64,000 nucleotides of DNA from an uncultured Bacteroidales bacterium (GTDB lineage Bacteria; Bacteroidota; Bacteroidia; Bacteroidales; UBA932): positions 186,001-250,000 of the forward strand of contig ONJB01000004.1 in NCBI GenBank assembly GCA_900318015.1, read 5' to 3'. The notes beneath the pieces were generated by a model that saw only the letters and a program-made list of their open reading frames with translations, searched no databases and was not told the origin of the DNA. Each line of letters opens with the position of its first letter. Position 1 is the stretch's first letter. A program made the position numbers and the translations under genes. Below are positions 49,192-57,335 of this stretch, piece after piece.

Positions 49192-49199
49192 CAAAAATA
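49192..49199 (-). promoter_or_regulatory. Candidate -7 element for the RAYT gene
   Basis: TATTTTTG on the minus strand, 21 bases before ATG 49170. No TTTG at the right -33 distance. Confidence 0.5.
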
Positions 49200-49264
49200 A
49201 GGAATTGCCCGAAATCCCACAACCCCTTTCCGCAGTTTGTCAGAGAAAGCTCAACAACCTCCAA

Positions 49265-49355
49265 GTGCCCGTACAGGTCCATGGACGGGACCTATACAAG
49301 CAAAAACACCCCTTAAATGCTCGTACAGGTACATCGTCGGGACCGATACGAGCAC
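49265..49355 (+). repeat. REP-like double-hairpin element, copy D
   Basis: Hairpin 1: GCCCGTACAGGTCC, loop ATGGACG, GGACCTATACAAGC. Spacer AAAAACACCCCTTAAAT. Hairpin 2: GCTCGTACAGGTAC, then GGGACCGATACGAGC after ATCGTC, with more mismatches than other copies. On the 5' side of the RAYT gene. Confidence 0.9.
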
Positions 49356-49389
49356 TTAGCGGATAGGAAGGCCCGGGAGGCCGGCGAAT

Positions 49390-50781
49390 TTATAGCACCA
49401 GCGTATTGATTGACCCGACCGGGAGGGTGACCACGCGGGGGCGGCCGGGGAGGCCTTCCACAGATACGGTCTTCGGGGTGTCACTCTGATTCGCCAAAAG
49501 CAAAACCGTGCGGCCGTCGGGATTCAGGAAGCCCAAAGCATCCGCGTAGGTGCCGCCCAGAGTGAGGACACGAGCGCCAGGCTGGACGTAGTGGCTGGCG
49601 TGCTTAAGGACATAATACTCAGGCGAGTAGCGATAAGTCCCCTTCTCTTTGTCCACGACCACCAGGGAGTTTTGGCGCCACATCCAGGTGCTGATGCCGC
49701 CATCCAGCAGGGAGGTGTTCCAATAGAAATAGCTCTGGACACCGTTGCCGAAGTAGTGTTTCATCAGGTCCCAGCTGTGCATGGCGCCGCGCCAGTCGTT
49801 GCGGCCGTCGCCACATTCCTGCTCGGTCTGGTAGCAGGGCAGCAAAGGATGCCGCCGATGCAGTTCCGGCAGCGCATCCTTTCCGGCCCATTGGAAGCCC
49901 ATGCCCTTGATGGACGGTCCCACCTCCGGATCGGCGAGGACGCGGTCCCAGAGCTCGGGGTCGGCCCGTTCCATGGTGCCCAGGTATACATCGACATCAC
50001 GGGAGGCCATCTCCGGCTCCAGGTACTTCAAGAACGCAATTAAACCTTCCGGGGTCCAGGTGCAGGAGGGGAAGACCTGGTCCGAGTTGGGTTCGTTCTG
50101 CGGCATTACCATGAATATGTCGATGCCTTCGGCCTTGTACGCGTCGATGAACTGGCCGAAATACTGCGCATAGGCCTTCAGGTAAGCCGGTTCCAGGATG
50201 AAGGCATCCGTTCCCTCCGGGGTTTCCCGGTCTTTCGGAAGGCCATTGAAAGGGGCGGTCCGGGAGGCATAATGGCGGTTCACTTTCATCCATTCCGGCG
50301 GGCACCAGGGCGAGGCCCATATGCGCAGGGAAGGATTCACGGCCTTCGCCGCCTGGATGAACGGGATCAGCCGCTGGCGGTCCCGGTCGATGGAAAAGTG
50401 CTCCAGCGCCAGGTCGCCGGGGACCTCGTCATAGGAGTAGAATTCTACGCTGAAGTCATTGGCGCCAACCGGCATCCGGGCCATCGTCAAATTCATGCCT
50501 GCAGGCGTGAACAGATCCTCGAGGATCGCCGTCCGGTCCGCCTCGGCTAGCTCCGACAGCGAGGTCCATCCCAGTTCGTTGAAGCAAGTGCCGAACCCCT
50601 CGACCGCCAGATTCACGGCCTGGAGGTCCACGACGACGGAAGCCTCCGCCGGCGCATCGGCCGCGACCGCTTCCATCACCTGCCAAGGATTCTCAAACGT
50701 GGTCGATACCCATTCCACCTTCGCGGCGCGCTGGCATGAGAATGCCGTGAGCAGCGCGAGCAATAAAACCCAATTCCTCAT
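49390..50781 (-). CDS. GH30 glycoside hydrolase lipoprotein
   Basis: A 463-residue GH30 enzyme with a lipoprotein signal (MRNWVLLLALLTAFSC). Family blocks: VEGFGTCFNELGW, RMPVGANDFS, IWASPWCPPEWMK, the acid/base Glu in MPQNEPNSDQ and the nucleophile Glu in CYQTEQECGDG, then a beta-sandwich C-terminus ending in NTLVL. GH30 members act on beta-glucosides, beta-1,6-glucan or xylan. The reading frame is open upstream through REP copy E, but the signal sequence fixes the start at 50781. Probably transcribed with GH43 and the two-component genes. Confidence 0.92.
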   Translation of the reverse strand: MRNWVLLLALLTAFSCQRAAKVEWVSTTFENPWQVMEAVAADAPAEASVVVDLQAVNLAVEGFGTCFNELGWTSLSELAEADRTAILEDLFTPAGMNLTMARMPVGANDFSVEFYSYDEVPGDLALEHFSIDRDRQRLIPFIQAAKAVNPSLRIWASPWCPPEWMKVNRHYASRTAPFNGLPKDRETPEGTDAFILEPAYLKAYAQYFGQFIDAYKAEGIDIFMVMPQNEPNSDQVFPSCTWTPEGLIAFLKYLEPEMASRDVDVYLGTMERADPELWDRVLADPEVGPSIKGMGFQWAGKDALPELHRRHPLLPCYQTEQECGDGRNDWRGAMHSWDLMKHYFGNGVQSYFYWNTSLLDGGISTWMWRQNSLVVVDKEKGTYRYSPEYYVLKHASHYVQPGARVLTLGGTYADALGFLNPDGRTVLLLANQSDTPKTVSVEGLPGRPRVVTLPVGSINTLVL

Positions 50782-50786
50782 AATCA

Positions 50787-50877
50787 ATGCTTGTATAGGT
50801 CCATTCCATGGACCGGTACGGTCAAAAACACCCCCAAAACGCTTGTATAGGTCCAAACAGTGGACCTGTACGAGCAC
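50787..50877 (+). repeat. REP-like double-hairpin element, copy E (variant)
   Basis: Hairpin 1: GCTTGTATAGGTCC, loop ATTCCAT, GGACCGGTACGGTC. Spacer AAAAACACCCCCAAAAC. Hairpin 2: GCTTGTATAGGTCC, loop AAACAGT, GGACCTGTACGAGC. The G-T-type mismatches sit in the opposite arm from copies A-D. It occupies the whole gap between the GH43 stop and the GH30 start. Confidence 0.88.
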
Positions 50878-52928
50878 TATTTCAGTGTAAAGGTCTTCGT
50901 TTTACCCTTGTACGTGCACCGCACGACGCGGGCGTCCTGGTCGATGGCGACCGCCACGGACTTCGGCGCCTTGACGGCAATCTTGCCCGTGACGCCATCA
51001 GGCACGGCCACCTCATAGAATGTATTGTCAGTCAATCCGTTCTGTTCCGTCGTCCAGACGGGATGGGCGGGCATTTCCAGTGCCTGGCCGCCGACGGAAA
51101 TCTTCACGGCCGGCGGGACGGGGAATGCCATCTTCTGCCCCTTCTTGCTAAAGCCGAAACCGACGATGTCGCACAGAGGTTCCTCTGCGGATCCCTCTGC
51201 CACGAGGAACAGGGCGTGCTTACCAGTCAGACCGTCGACGGCGTCACCCAAGGAAACCGTATACTTCCTGACTTCGGCCGATGCGCCGGCGGGGATTACC
51301 ACCTCGCCGACCTTCGTGCCGTTCCAGGCGCCGCCTTCCCAGGGGCCGTCGATCCAGACGCCCACCTTGAAGGCCTGGGCCGTGCGGGCGGCGACGAAGA
51401 GATTGAACGCCGTTCCATTGCCTGGACGCACGCCCTCGAAAGCCGGCAGGCCGGGCGCGCCCTCGGGCAGGCCGCCGAAACCGATGTATTTATACCCCAG
51501 GATATCTCCGGCCCGGACCTCGGTAATGTCCATGCGGTTATCCCAGACATCATAGTTGTCCTGGATCGAATTCGGGTTGGAGAGGTAGCAGGCGTAACCA
51601 GCGGAATAGTAGCGATACGGCGGCAGGCCGTAGATGAAGAAGCCTTCGGACGTCACTTCTGCGCCGCGGTACTCCGAGCCGTCAGAGGCCTTCACCGTGA
51701 AAGCGCCCTGGTACGGGTCGTAGGCGGTAATCCGCACCACGCCGCCTTCCGAAACCGGCTTCTCATCGGCCTGGACGGCCACCGGGGCGACCATCGCCTG
51801 GCGGGCGTAGCCGAAGCCGCGCGGGGCGCGGTGATAGAACACATACCACTGGCCATTGATTTCCGCCAGCGAGCCGTGGGTGTTGTTGTCGCCGAAATGG
51901 GTTTCCAGCGCGGAGCCGTCGCGGGACAGGACGGGGCCGCGGGCGTCCACGAGGACGCCGCCGCTCTTCCAGGGCCCGCGCGGGGTATCGGCATAGGCAT
52001 ACCGCAGGGTCGCATTGCTCTGCGTCAGGCCGTATTCCTGCCCGGAGAAGCCGCTGTACAGGTAGATGTACTTGTTCCCGATCTTCCGGAACGAGGAAGC
52101 CTCATAGAACTGGAAGTCGTCCAAGTCCTCCCCTTCCGCCACGGCCGGGAAGTCGATCATCTCGCCCTCACGGATGCCAGCCCACTGGACGTGCTGCTTC
52201 AGGTCGTCCGCCACGGCCTGTCCCTTCGGCAGATTCGCCAGATAAGACGTAATCATGGAAGGAACCCAGAACGGGTAGTCCGGCTTCCCGTAGCGGGGAG
52301 AATACATCGTGTTCTGATCCAACTCCGTCGCACTGGCCCGCTGAATACCCCAGGCGCCGTAGGCCCGGAAGCCGATGGCATAGTCGGGATCGGAAGGATC
52401 GTCGATCTGTTCGACCAGCACGCCCGGGTCGAAGCCCATGATACTGCCGGGCGTAAGCCGGCCGTCCTGGATGTTCAGAATCGTGAACGGGCCGTCCGGA
52501 CGGTCGCCGACGCACACCATGGGCGTATGCATCAAAGCGTGCGGATACAGGTAATACTTGTGTGAACCGTCATCCCTGCGCATCACCTCCACGAGGTCCG
52601 GCGCATAGATCGTACTCAGGTTTCCGTTCTGAGAGTAAGTGAACACCGGGCCCTCGTCCCGCCAGGCGGTCAAATCCTCCACCGGCGCGGACCATTGCCG
52701 GTCATCCTGCCCGCAGTAGCTTTCGGCGCGCGTATCGTGCGAGCCCGTCACATAGATGCGGTAATGACCGGGATTGTCCGGATCTTCAAACACCCGCGGT
52801 TCCCCGTCAGGAACGTGCTCCCACAAAGGCAGGTAGGGATTACCGATGAAATCGGCGGTCTCGGAGACGGGACCGCCACAGGAAACGACGGCCAGGCAAA
52901 GGGCCGACAGAACTCGTACAGGCTTCAT
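50877..52928 (-). CDS. GH43 glycoside hydrolase lipoprotein with C-terminal sugar-binding-like domain
   Basis: A 683-residue lipoprotein (signal LCLAVVSC). The five-bladed GH43 propeller shows EPRVFEDPDNPGHYRIYVTG (catalytic base Asp), SIMGFDPGVLV (pKa-modulating Asp), FYEASSFRKIGNKYIYLYSG (acid Glu) and GDNNTHGSL (metal-site His). From about residue 410 a carbohydrate-binding-like beta-sandwich follows (NRMDITEVRAGDILGYKYIGFGG). Likely an arabinofuranosidase/xylosidase-type enzyme acting outside the cell. It starts 10 bases after the LytTR regulator gene. REP copy E begins at its stop codon. Confidence 0.9.
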   Translation of the reverse strand: MKPVRVLSALCLAVVSCGGPVSETADFIGNPYLPLWEHVPDGEPRVFEDPDNPGHYRIYVTGSHDTRAESYCGQDDRQWSAPVEDLTAWRDEGPVFTYSQNGNLSTIYAPDLVEVMRRDDGSHKYYLYPHALMHTPMVCVGDRPDGPFTILNIQDGRLTPGSIMGFDPGVLVEQIDDPSDPDYAIGFRAYGAWGIQRASATELDQNTMYSPRYGKPDYPFWVPSMITSYLANLPKGQAVADDLKQHVQWAGIREGEMIDFPAVAEGEDLDDFQFYEASSFRKIGNKYIYLYSGFSGQEYGLTQSNATLRYAYADTPRGPWKSGGVLVDARGPVLSRDGSALETHFGDNNTHGSLAEINGQWYVFYHRAPRGFGYARQAMVAPVAVQADEKPVSEGGVVRITAYDPYQGAFTVKASDGSEYRGAEVTSEGFFIYGLPPYRYYSAGYACYLSNPNSIQDNYDVWDNRMDITEVRAGDILGYKYIGFGGLPEGAPGLPAFEGVRPGNGTAFNLFVAARTAQAFKVGVWIDGPWEGGAWNGTKVGEVVIPAGASAEVRKYTVSLGDAVDGLTGKHALFLVAEGSAEEPLCDIVGFGFSKKGQKMAFPVPPAVKISVGGQALEMPAHPVWTTEQNGLTDNTFYEVAVPDGVTGKIAVKAPKSVAVAIDQDARVVRCTYKGKTKTFTLK

Positions 52929-52938
52929 ATACAGTGTA

Positions 52939-53685
52939 TTATCTTGCAATCGAATATTCCCGCAGATATGCATCAAAGGCCTCGCGATAGGCGTCGGACA
53001 CGTGCAGCAGCCGGTCCCCCACCTTCACGTCGCCGGTGCCGCTCACCGAGGCGACCTTGTCCAGGGCGACGATGAAAGACCGGTGGATCCGCATGAACTG
53101 CCCGGCGGGAAGCATCTCTTCCATCCCCTTCATCGTCACGTGCGTGACGAGCGGCTGTTTCTGCGAAGCCAGGAACACCATCACGTAATCCTTCATTCCC
53201 TCGACGAACAGGATGTCATCATATTCCACCTTCCGGAGGGCGCCGTCAACCTTGAAAAAGGTGGACGTCTTCGCTTCGGGAGCCGGAGCCGCCGGGGTTG
53301 CCGAAGCCGTTGCCGCCTCCTTGAGCGCAAACCATTCCCGCGCCTTCTCCGCCGCCTCCAGGAACTTCTGGTAGCGGATCGGCTTGAGGAGGAAATCCAG
53401 GGCGGAAACCTCATAACTCTCGAACGCGTACTGCTTGAAGGCCGTCGTGAAGATGATGCGGGTGCCGGCGGGGACCATCCGGGACAGTTCCATCCCGCTC
53501 AGGTCGGGCATCTGGATATCCAGGAACACCAGGTCCGGCGCCTGTGTCCGCATCTCGGACAAGGCCAGGACCGGGTCGGTGAAAGAGGCTACCAGCTCCA
53601 GGAAGGGCGTCCTGGCGATGAAATTCTCCAGCATCTTGACGGCGAGGGGCTCGTCGTCCACGACGAAACAGCGCAGGGAGGTCAT
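52939..53685 (-). CDS. LytTR-type response regulator
   Basis: A 248-residue regulator. Receiver domain 1-about 120: RCFVVDDEPLAVKML (acidic pocket), phospho-acceptor Asp in DLVFLDIQMPDLSG, TTAFKQYAFESYEVSALDFLLKPI (Thr and Lys). An Ala-rich linker (ATASATPAAPAPEAK) joins the LytTR DNA-binding domain (FFKVDGALRKVEYDDILFVEGMKDYV in parts, FMRIHRSFIVAL). It overlaps the kinase gene by 4 bases. GH43 follows after 10 bases, so the pair may control the GH43-GH30 genes on the same transcript. Confidence 0.94.
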   Translation of the reverse strand: MTSLRCFVVDDEPLAVKMLENFIARTPFLELVASFTDPVLALSEMRTQAPDLVFLDIQMPDLSGMELSRMVPAGTRIIFTTAFKQYAFESYEVSALDFLLKPIRYQKFLEAAEKAREWFALKEAATASATPAAPAPEAKTSTFFKVDGALRKVEYDDILFVEGMKDYVMVFLASQKQPLVTHVTMKGMEEMLPAGQFMRIHRSFIVALDKVASVSGTGDVKVGDRLLHVSDAYREAFDAYLREYSIAR

Positions 53686-54743
53686 AAGGATTTCAAGGTA
53701 ACTTGCACGTGATACGTGTCGTCGGAGGCCGACTGCTCATAGGTGTAGCGGCCGGGATACAGCAACTCGAGCCGCCGCTTCATGTTCTCCAGGCCGATGC
53801 CGGAGCCGATCCGGTCCGTCCCCTGCTTCTCGAACAGGGAGTTGTCGCACGCGAAAACCAGGTCGTCCCCGTCCATGCGCATCGACACCTTCACGAAGGA
53901 AGGATGCCGGGCGTTGACCCCGTGCTTGAAGGCGTTCTCAATCAGGGAGATGAACAGCAGCGGCGCCACCTCCACCGGGCGGGAAGGAGCTTCAAGATGC
54001 TTCTCCACCGTCGTCAGTTCGTTGCAGCGGAGGGCCATCAGGTCGATGTAATTGTCCATAAACTCGATTTCCGACGCAAGTTGGACCTTCTCCGCCTCAC
54101 TGTCGTACAGCGCGTACCGCAGCAAGTCGCTCAGCTGGCCGATGCTCTCCTGCGCCTTGTCCGGGTCGATCTGCGTCAGGGACGAGATGTTGTTCAGGGT
54201 ATTGAACAGGAAATGCGGGTTGAGCTGATGCTTGAGCCAGGTCAGTTCGGCCTCGGCCGTCTTGCGGCGTTCCTCCTCGAACTGCATCTCCCGGTCGTTC
54301 ATCCGCATCAGGTGGCGAAGTCCCACCGCAAGCAGGATCATCAGGACCTGGAAGAAGACCGCGGCGATGATCCCGCCCAGGAAGAAGGCCCAGATGTTCC
54401 TCAGCCCAATCTGTTGCACGACTTCCTCCGGCGGAGTCATCGGTCCGCGGGGCCAGAAGCGGTACAGGTTGTAGCCCACCAGCAGCAGGATATTGAGGAT
54501 GTAGAACCACTTCACCTTCCCTTTCCCGCCATACAGGAACTGCGGGACCAGTAAATAGTAGTTCAAGCCGTACAGGACGAACAGCGGGAGCACCATCCGC
54601 GCGGTGTGGCGGAAGACGAAAAGCGCCTGCTGCATATGGCCGGTCGTCGTCCAGGTGACGAGGGCCGGAACAAGAAAAACACCAGCCCAGATGACAATCT
54701 GGGTGGTGTTCAGGATGAGATTTCTGCGCCGGAGATTTTGCAT
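53682..54743 (-). CDS. LytS/YehU-type sensor histidine kinase
   Basis: A 353-residue membrane kinase with four predicted helices in the first 150 residues (first: TQIVIWAGVFLVPALV). The His_kinase domain shows LKHQLNPHFLFNTLNNISSL (phospho-His) and the ATP lid block LLFISLIENAFKHGVN, then GSGIGLENMKRRLELLY. No extracytoplasmic sensor domain, as usual for this class. The signal is unknown. The start at 54743 (MQNLRRRN) is only four bases beyond a TATATTTG box, implying a leaderless mRNA. Confidence 0.93.
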   Translation of the reverse strand: MQNLRRRNLILNTTQIVIWAGVFLVPALVTWTTTGHMQQALFVFRHTARMVLPLFVLYGLNYYLLVPQFLYGGKGKVKWFYILNILLLVGYNLYRFWPRGPMTPPEEVVQQIGLRNIWAFFLGGIIAAVFFQVLMILLAVGLRHLMRMNDREMQFEEERRKTAEAELTWLKHQLNPHFLFNTLNNISSLTQIDPDKAQESIGQLSDLLRYALYDSEAEKVQLASEIEFMDNYIDLMALRCNELTTVEKHLEAPSRPVEVAPLLFISLIENAFKHGVNARHPSFVKVSMRMDGDDLVFACDNSLFEKQGTDRIGSGIGLENMKRRLELLYPGRYTYEQSASDDTYHVQVTLKSL

Positions 54744-54747
54744 ATTG

Positions 54748-54755
54748 CAAATATA
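54748..54755 (-). promoter_or_regulatory. Candidate -7 element for the kinase/regulator/GH43/GH30 genes
   Basis: TATATTTG on the minus strand, with ATG four bases after it. It lies between the stop of the barrel protein gene and the kinase start. No good -33 box, because that position is coding sequence. Confidence 0.5.
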
Positions 54756-54760
54756 GTAAA

Positions 54761-57229
54761 TTATTGCATCATAATCGAGCCCATGCTTTCGGCGGTGGTG
54801 GTGCTGTTCAGCTGGTCCTCGTTCTGGATGGTGCGGGAGGCGCGCTTGGCGGAGTAGTTGCCCTGCTTGCCGAAGGTCCAGCTGACCTGGAACGTAATCT
54901 GGCGCATCGGAATGGTGGTGCTCATGTCGGAGACGAAGCCCTTGCCGACGGTATGGGAGGACATGGACATCTCGAAACCCTTGGCCAGCGGGAGCATGCC
55001 GTTCACGGAGAAGCTCAGGCGGTCGTTGAGGAAGGACTTGGTGAGGCCGACCATCGCCATGGACATGCCGGTCGTACGGCCCTGGAGGGTCACCTGGCTG
55101 CCCATCATGATGGCGTTCGCGGAGAGGCGGATGTCCCAGGGCAGGGTCTGCTGGCCGCCCACCATGAGGTTGTAGGCCCATCCGCTGTTGTGCTGGCCGA
55201 GCTGCGCGCTGGCGATGTCGCTGTAGGTGAGGCCGCCGTTGATCATGATGCGGGTCTTGTTGGTGGGATTCAGCATCATGTAGGCGTTCAGGCCCGTGCT
55301 CTGGCTCGTGACGATATTGCCGTAGGTCGTGTTCAGGAGGTTGTTCTCGTCAAAGAAGCTGTAGGCGGAGATGCCGTTGCCGGTGTAGCTGTAGCGCAGG
55401 GTGGCGTTCACCATTACCTTCGGGGTATAGGCGCTGTACACGAGGGAGATGTTGTGGCCGCGTTCGACTTCCAGGTCGGTGTTGCCGTAGGTGAGGGCGG
55501 TCGGATCGGTGGTGTCCACGTACGGGTTCAGGTAGGAGATGCCCGGGCGGGAGATGCGCATGTTGTAGCTGATGCCGATGTTCTGGGTCATGGACGGGCT
55601 CCACTGGATGCTGGCGGTCGGGACGAGGCTGCCGTAGTCGGTGCTGAACGCTTTCGTCTGGGCCGTGGAGTTGTAGGTCTGCCAGGTGTGCTCGTAGCGG
55701 ACGCCGCCCTTCACGCCGACGGTGCCGAAGTTGCCGGTGAGTTCGGCATAGGCCGCGCCGATGCGGTTGTAGAAGTCATAGTCCAGGCTGCTCAGGGGGT
55801 TGATGACGAACTGGGAGCCGTTCCAGAGGTAGTCCTGCTGGCTGGAGGAGTTGTGGCGGTCGATGTACTTGGCGCCGGTGGAGAGGCTGTAGTACAGGCC
55901 CATCGGGGTGGTGAAGTCGGCCTGGACCGTGTGGTCGGTGGAGCCGGTGCGGCCGTCGGACTTGCGGTCGGTGAGGTCGAAACCGGGGATGCTCTCCGCG
56001 TTGAAGGTATTCAGGGTGTTATTCACGGACGGAGCGCCGTTGTACTGGTAGGACAGGGTGAAGGTGCGGCCGGGGAAATCGGCCCAGGTGTGCTGGTAGT
56101 CGGTACCCACGGAGATGCTGTTGCGGGTCATCAAGGATTCGGTCGTGCCGGTGTAGGTGAAGGCGTCGGCGCCGGGGGCGAAGAGCATCGTGTTCGTGGT
56201 GCCGGCGGTGTTGTTGGTGCCGAAGTGCATCAGGCCCACGGTGGCGGACACGAGGTTCTGGGGATCGATCTCATAGGAGGCGCTGATGTTGCCCATCAGC
56301 ATCGGCATGGACATCGTGGACTCGGTGTGGGTGGAGGTGGAGAAGCCGTTGTCCTGCTTGCGGGTCATGTCCATCACGGTGCCCTTGCTCCCCTGCTGCA
56401 TGCCGTTGAAGTTCGCGGTCAGGGCGAACTTGCCCTGCTGCATGCTGCCGAACAGGCCGCCGCCGTAACCGCGGGTGGAAGCCTGGGCACGGAGGGTGCC
56501 GTACATGCCGTCGGCCGCGCTCTGACCGCCCGTGACGGCCTTGTTGGTGGTGATGTTGAGCACGCCGCCCACGCCCTCGGCGTCATAGCGGACACCCGGG
56601 TTGGTGACGACCTCGACGTTCTTGACGGAGCTCGCGGGCATCATCTTGAAGATCTGCGAGGCGTTCTGGGACATCATCTGGTTGGGCTTGCCGTCCACAT
56701 AGACCACGAAGGAGGAGGAGCCGTTGACGGAGATGTTGTCCTGGCCGTCCACGGAAACCATCGGGACCTTGCGGAGCATGTCCAGCACGGTGGAGGTCTT
56801 GGAGTCCACGTCGTCCTCCACGTTGTAGGTGATCTTGTCCACTTCCATCTTCACGAGCGGACGCATCGCGGTGACGGTGCCGGCCTTGAGGACCTCGGCG
56901 GCGTCCTCGACGAGGATCTCGCCCAGGTCGATGACCTCTTCGCCGTTGATCTTGAAGTAACGGCGGGCCTGCTTGCGGCCCATGTTGTCGAAGAGGAGGT
57001 AATAGTTGCCCTTGATGTCGAAGGTATGGACGAACGTGCCGTCCTCCGCAGTGGTGGTGAAGGCGACGGCCTTGGAGTCGTCACCGACCTTGAAGAACTG
57101 GAGGATGGCCGCCGGCTCCGGCTGACGGGTCAGGGAGTCGAGGACGATGCCTTTGACGGTACGGATTTCCTGGGCGTTCGCGGCGAGGCCTGCGAAAAGG
57201 ACGGCGAGGAGGAGGATGATCTTTTTCAT
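54761..57229 (-). CDS. TonB-receptor-like outer-membrane barrel protein (OMP_b-brl_3 type)
   Basis: An 822-residue outer-membrane protein. Signal peptide (MKKIILLLAVLFAGLAANA), CarboxypepD_reg-like domain (about 22-115), a TonB plug-like domain (VDKITYNVEDDVDSKTSTVLDML, VYVDGKPNQMMS, NPGVRYDAEGVGGVLNI) and a C-terminal barrel rich in aromatic strands with FQVSWTFGKQ near the end. Lacks a SusD neighbour; such proteins are commonly found in Bacteroidota outside polysaccharide loci. A short charged tail follows the barrel. It has its own -7 box. Cargo unknown. Confidence 0.88.
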   Translation of the reverse strand: MKKIILLLAVLFAGLAANAQEIRTVKGIVLDSLTRQPEPAAILQFFKVGDDSKAVAFTTTAEDGTFVHTFDIKGNYYLLFDNMGRKQARRYFKINGEEVIDLGEILVEDAAEVLKAGTVTAMRPLVKMEVDKITYNVEDDVDSKTSTVLDMLRKVPMVSVDGQDNISVNGSSSFVVYVDGKPNQMMSQNASQIFKMMPASSVKNVEVVTNPGVRYDAEGVGGVLNITTNKAVTGGQSAADGMYGTLRAQASTRGYGGGLFGSMQQGKFALTANFNGMQQGSKGTVMDMTRKQDNGFSTSTHTESTMSMPMLMGNISASYEIDPQNLVSATVGLMHFGTNNTAGTTNTMLFAPGADAFTYTGTTESLMTRNSISVGTDYQHTWADFPGRTFTLSYQYNGAPSVNNTLNTFNAESIPGFDLTDRKSDGRTGSTDHTVQADFTTPMGLYYSLSTGAKYIDRHNSSSQQDYLWNGSQFVINPLSSLDYDFYNRIGAAYAELTGNFGTVGVKGGVRYEHTWQTYNSTAQTKAFSTDYGSLVPTASIQWSPSMTQNIGISYNMRISRPGISYLNPYVDTTDPTALTYGNTDLEVERGHNISLVYSAYTPKVMVNATLRYSYTGNGISAYSFFDENNLLNTTYGNIVTSQSTGLNAYMMLNPTNKTRIMINGGLTYSDIASAQLGQHNSGWAYNLMVGGQQTLPWDIRLSANAIMMGSQVTLQGRTTGMSMAMVGLTKSFLNDRLSFSVNGMLPLAKGFEMSMSSHTVGKGFVSDMSTTIPMRQITFQVSWTFGKQGNYSAKRASRTIQNEDQLNSTTTAESMGSIMMQ

Positions 57230-57264
57230 GATATTGCGATACTTTTGTTTTCGATTTCCGAGAG

Positions 57265-57272
57265 CAAAAGTA
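57265..57272 (-). promoter_or_regulatory. Candidate -7 element for the barrel-protein gene
   Basis: TACTTTTG on the minus strand, 35 bases before the start at 57229. -33 box not evident. Confidence 0.5.
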
Positions 57273-57335
57273 CCGCAATATGCAAGAGGCTGACGCCGGT
57301 TTTAGACGAACAGCCCGTTTCCTTCGACGAATTCC

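Noticed and set aside
43119-49355. CRISPR array
   Set aside because: The repeats are unevenly spaced by hundreds to thousands of bases with genes between, and no cas genes are present.
50782-50877. N-terminal extension of GH30 through REP copy E
   Set aside because: The open frame is produced by the repeat; the lipoprotein signal begins at 50781.
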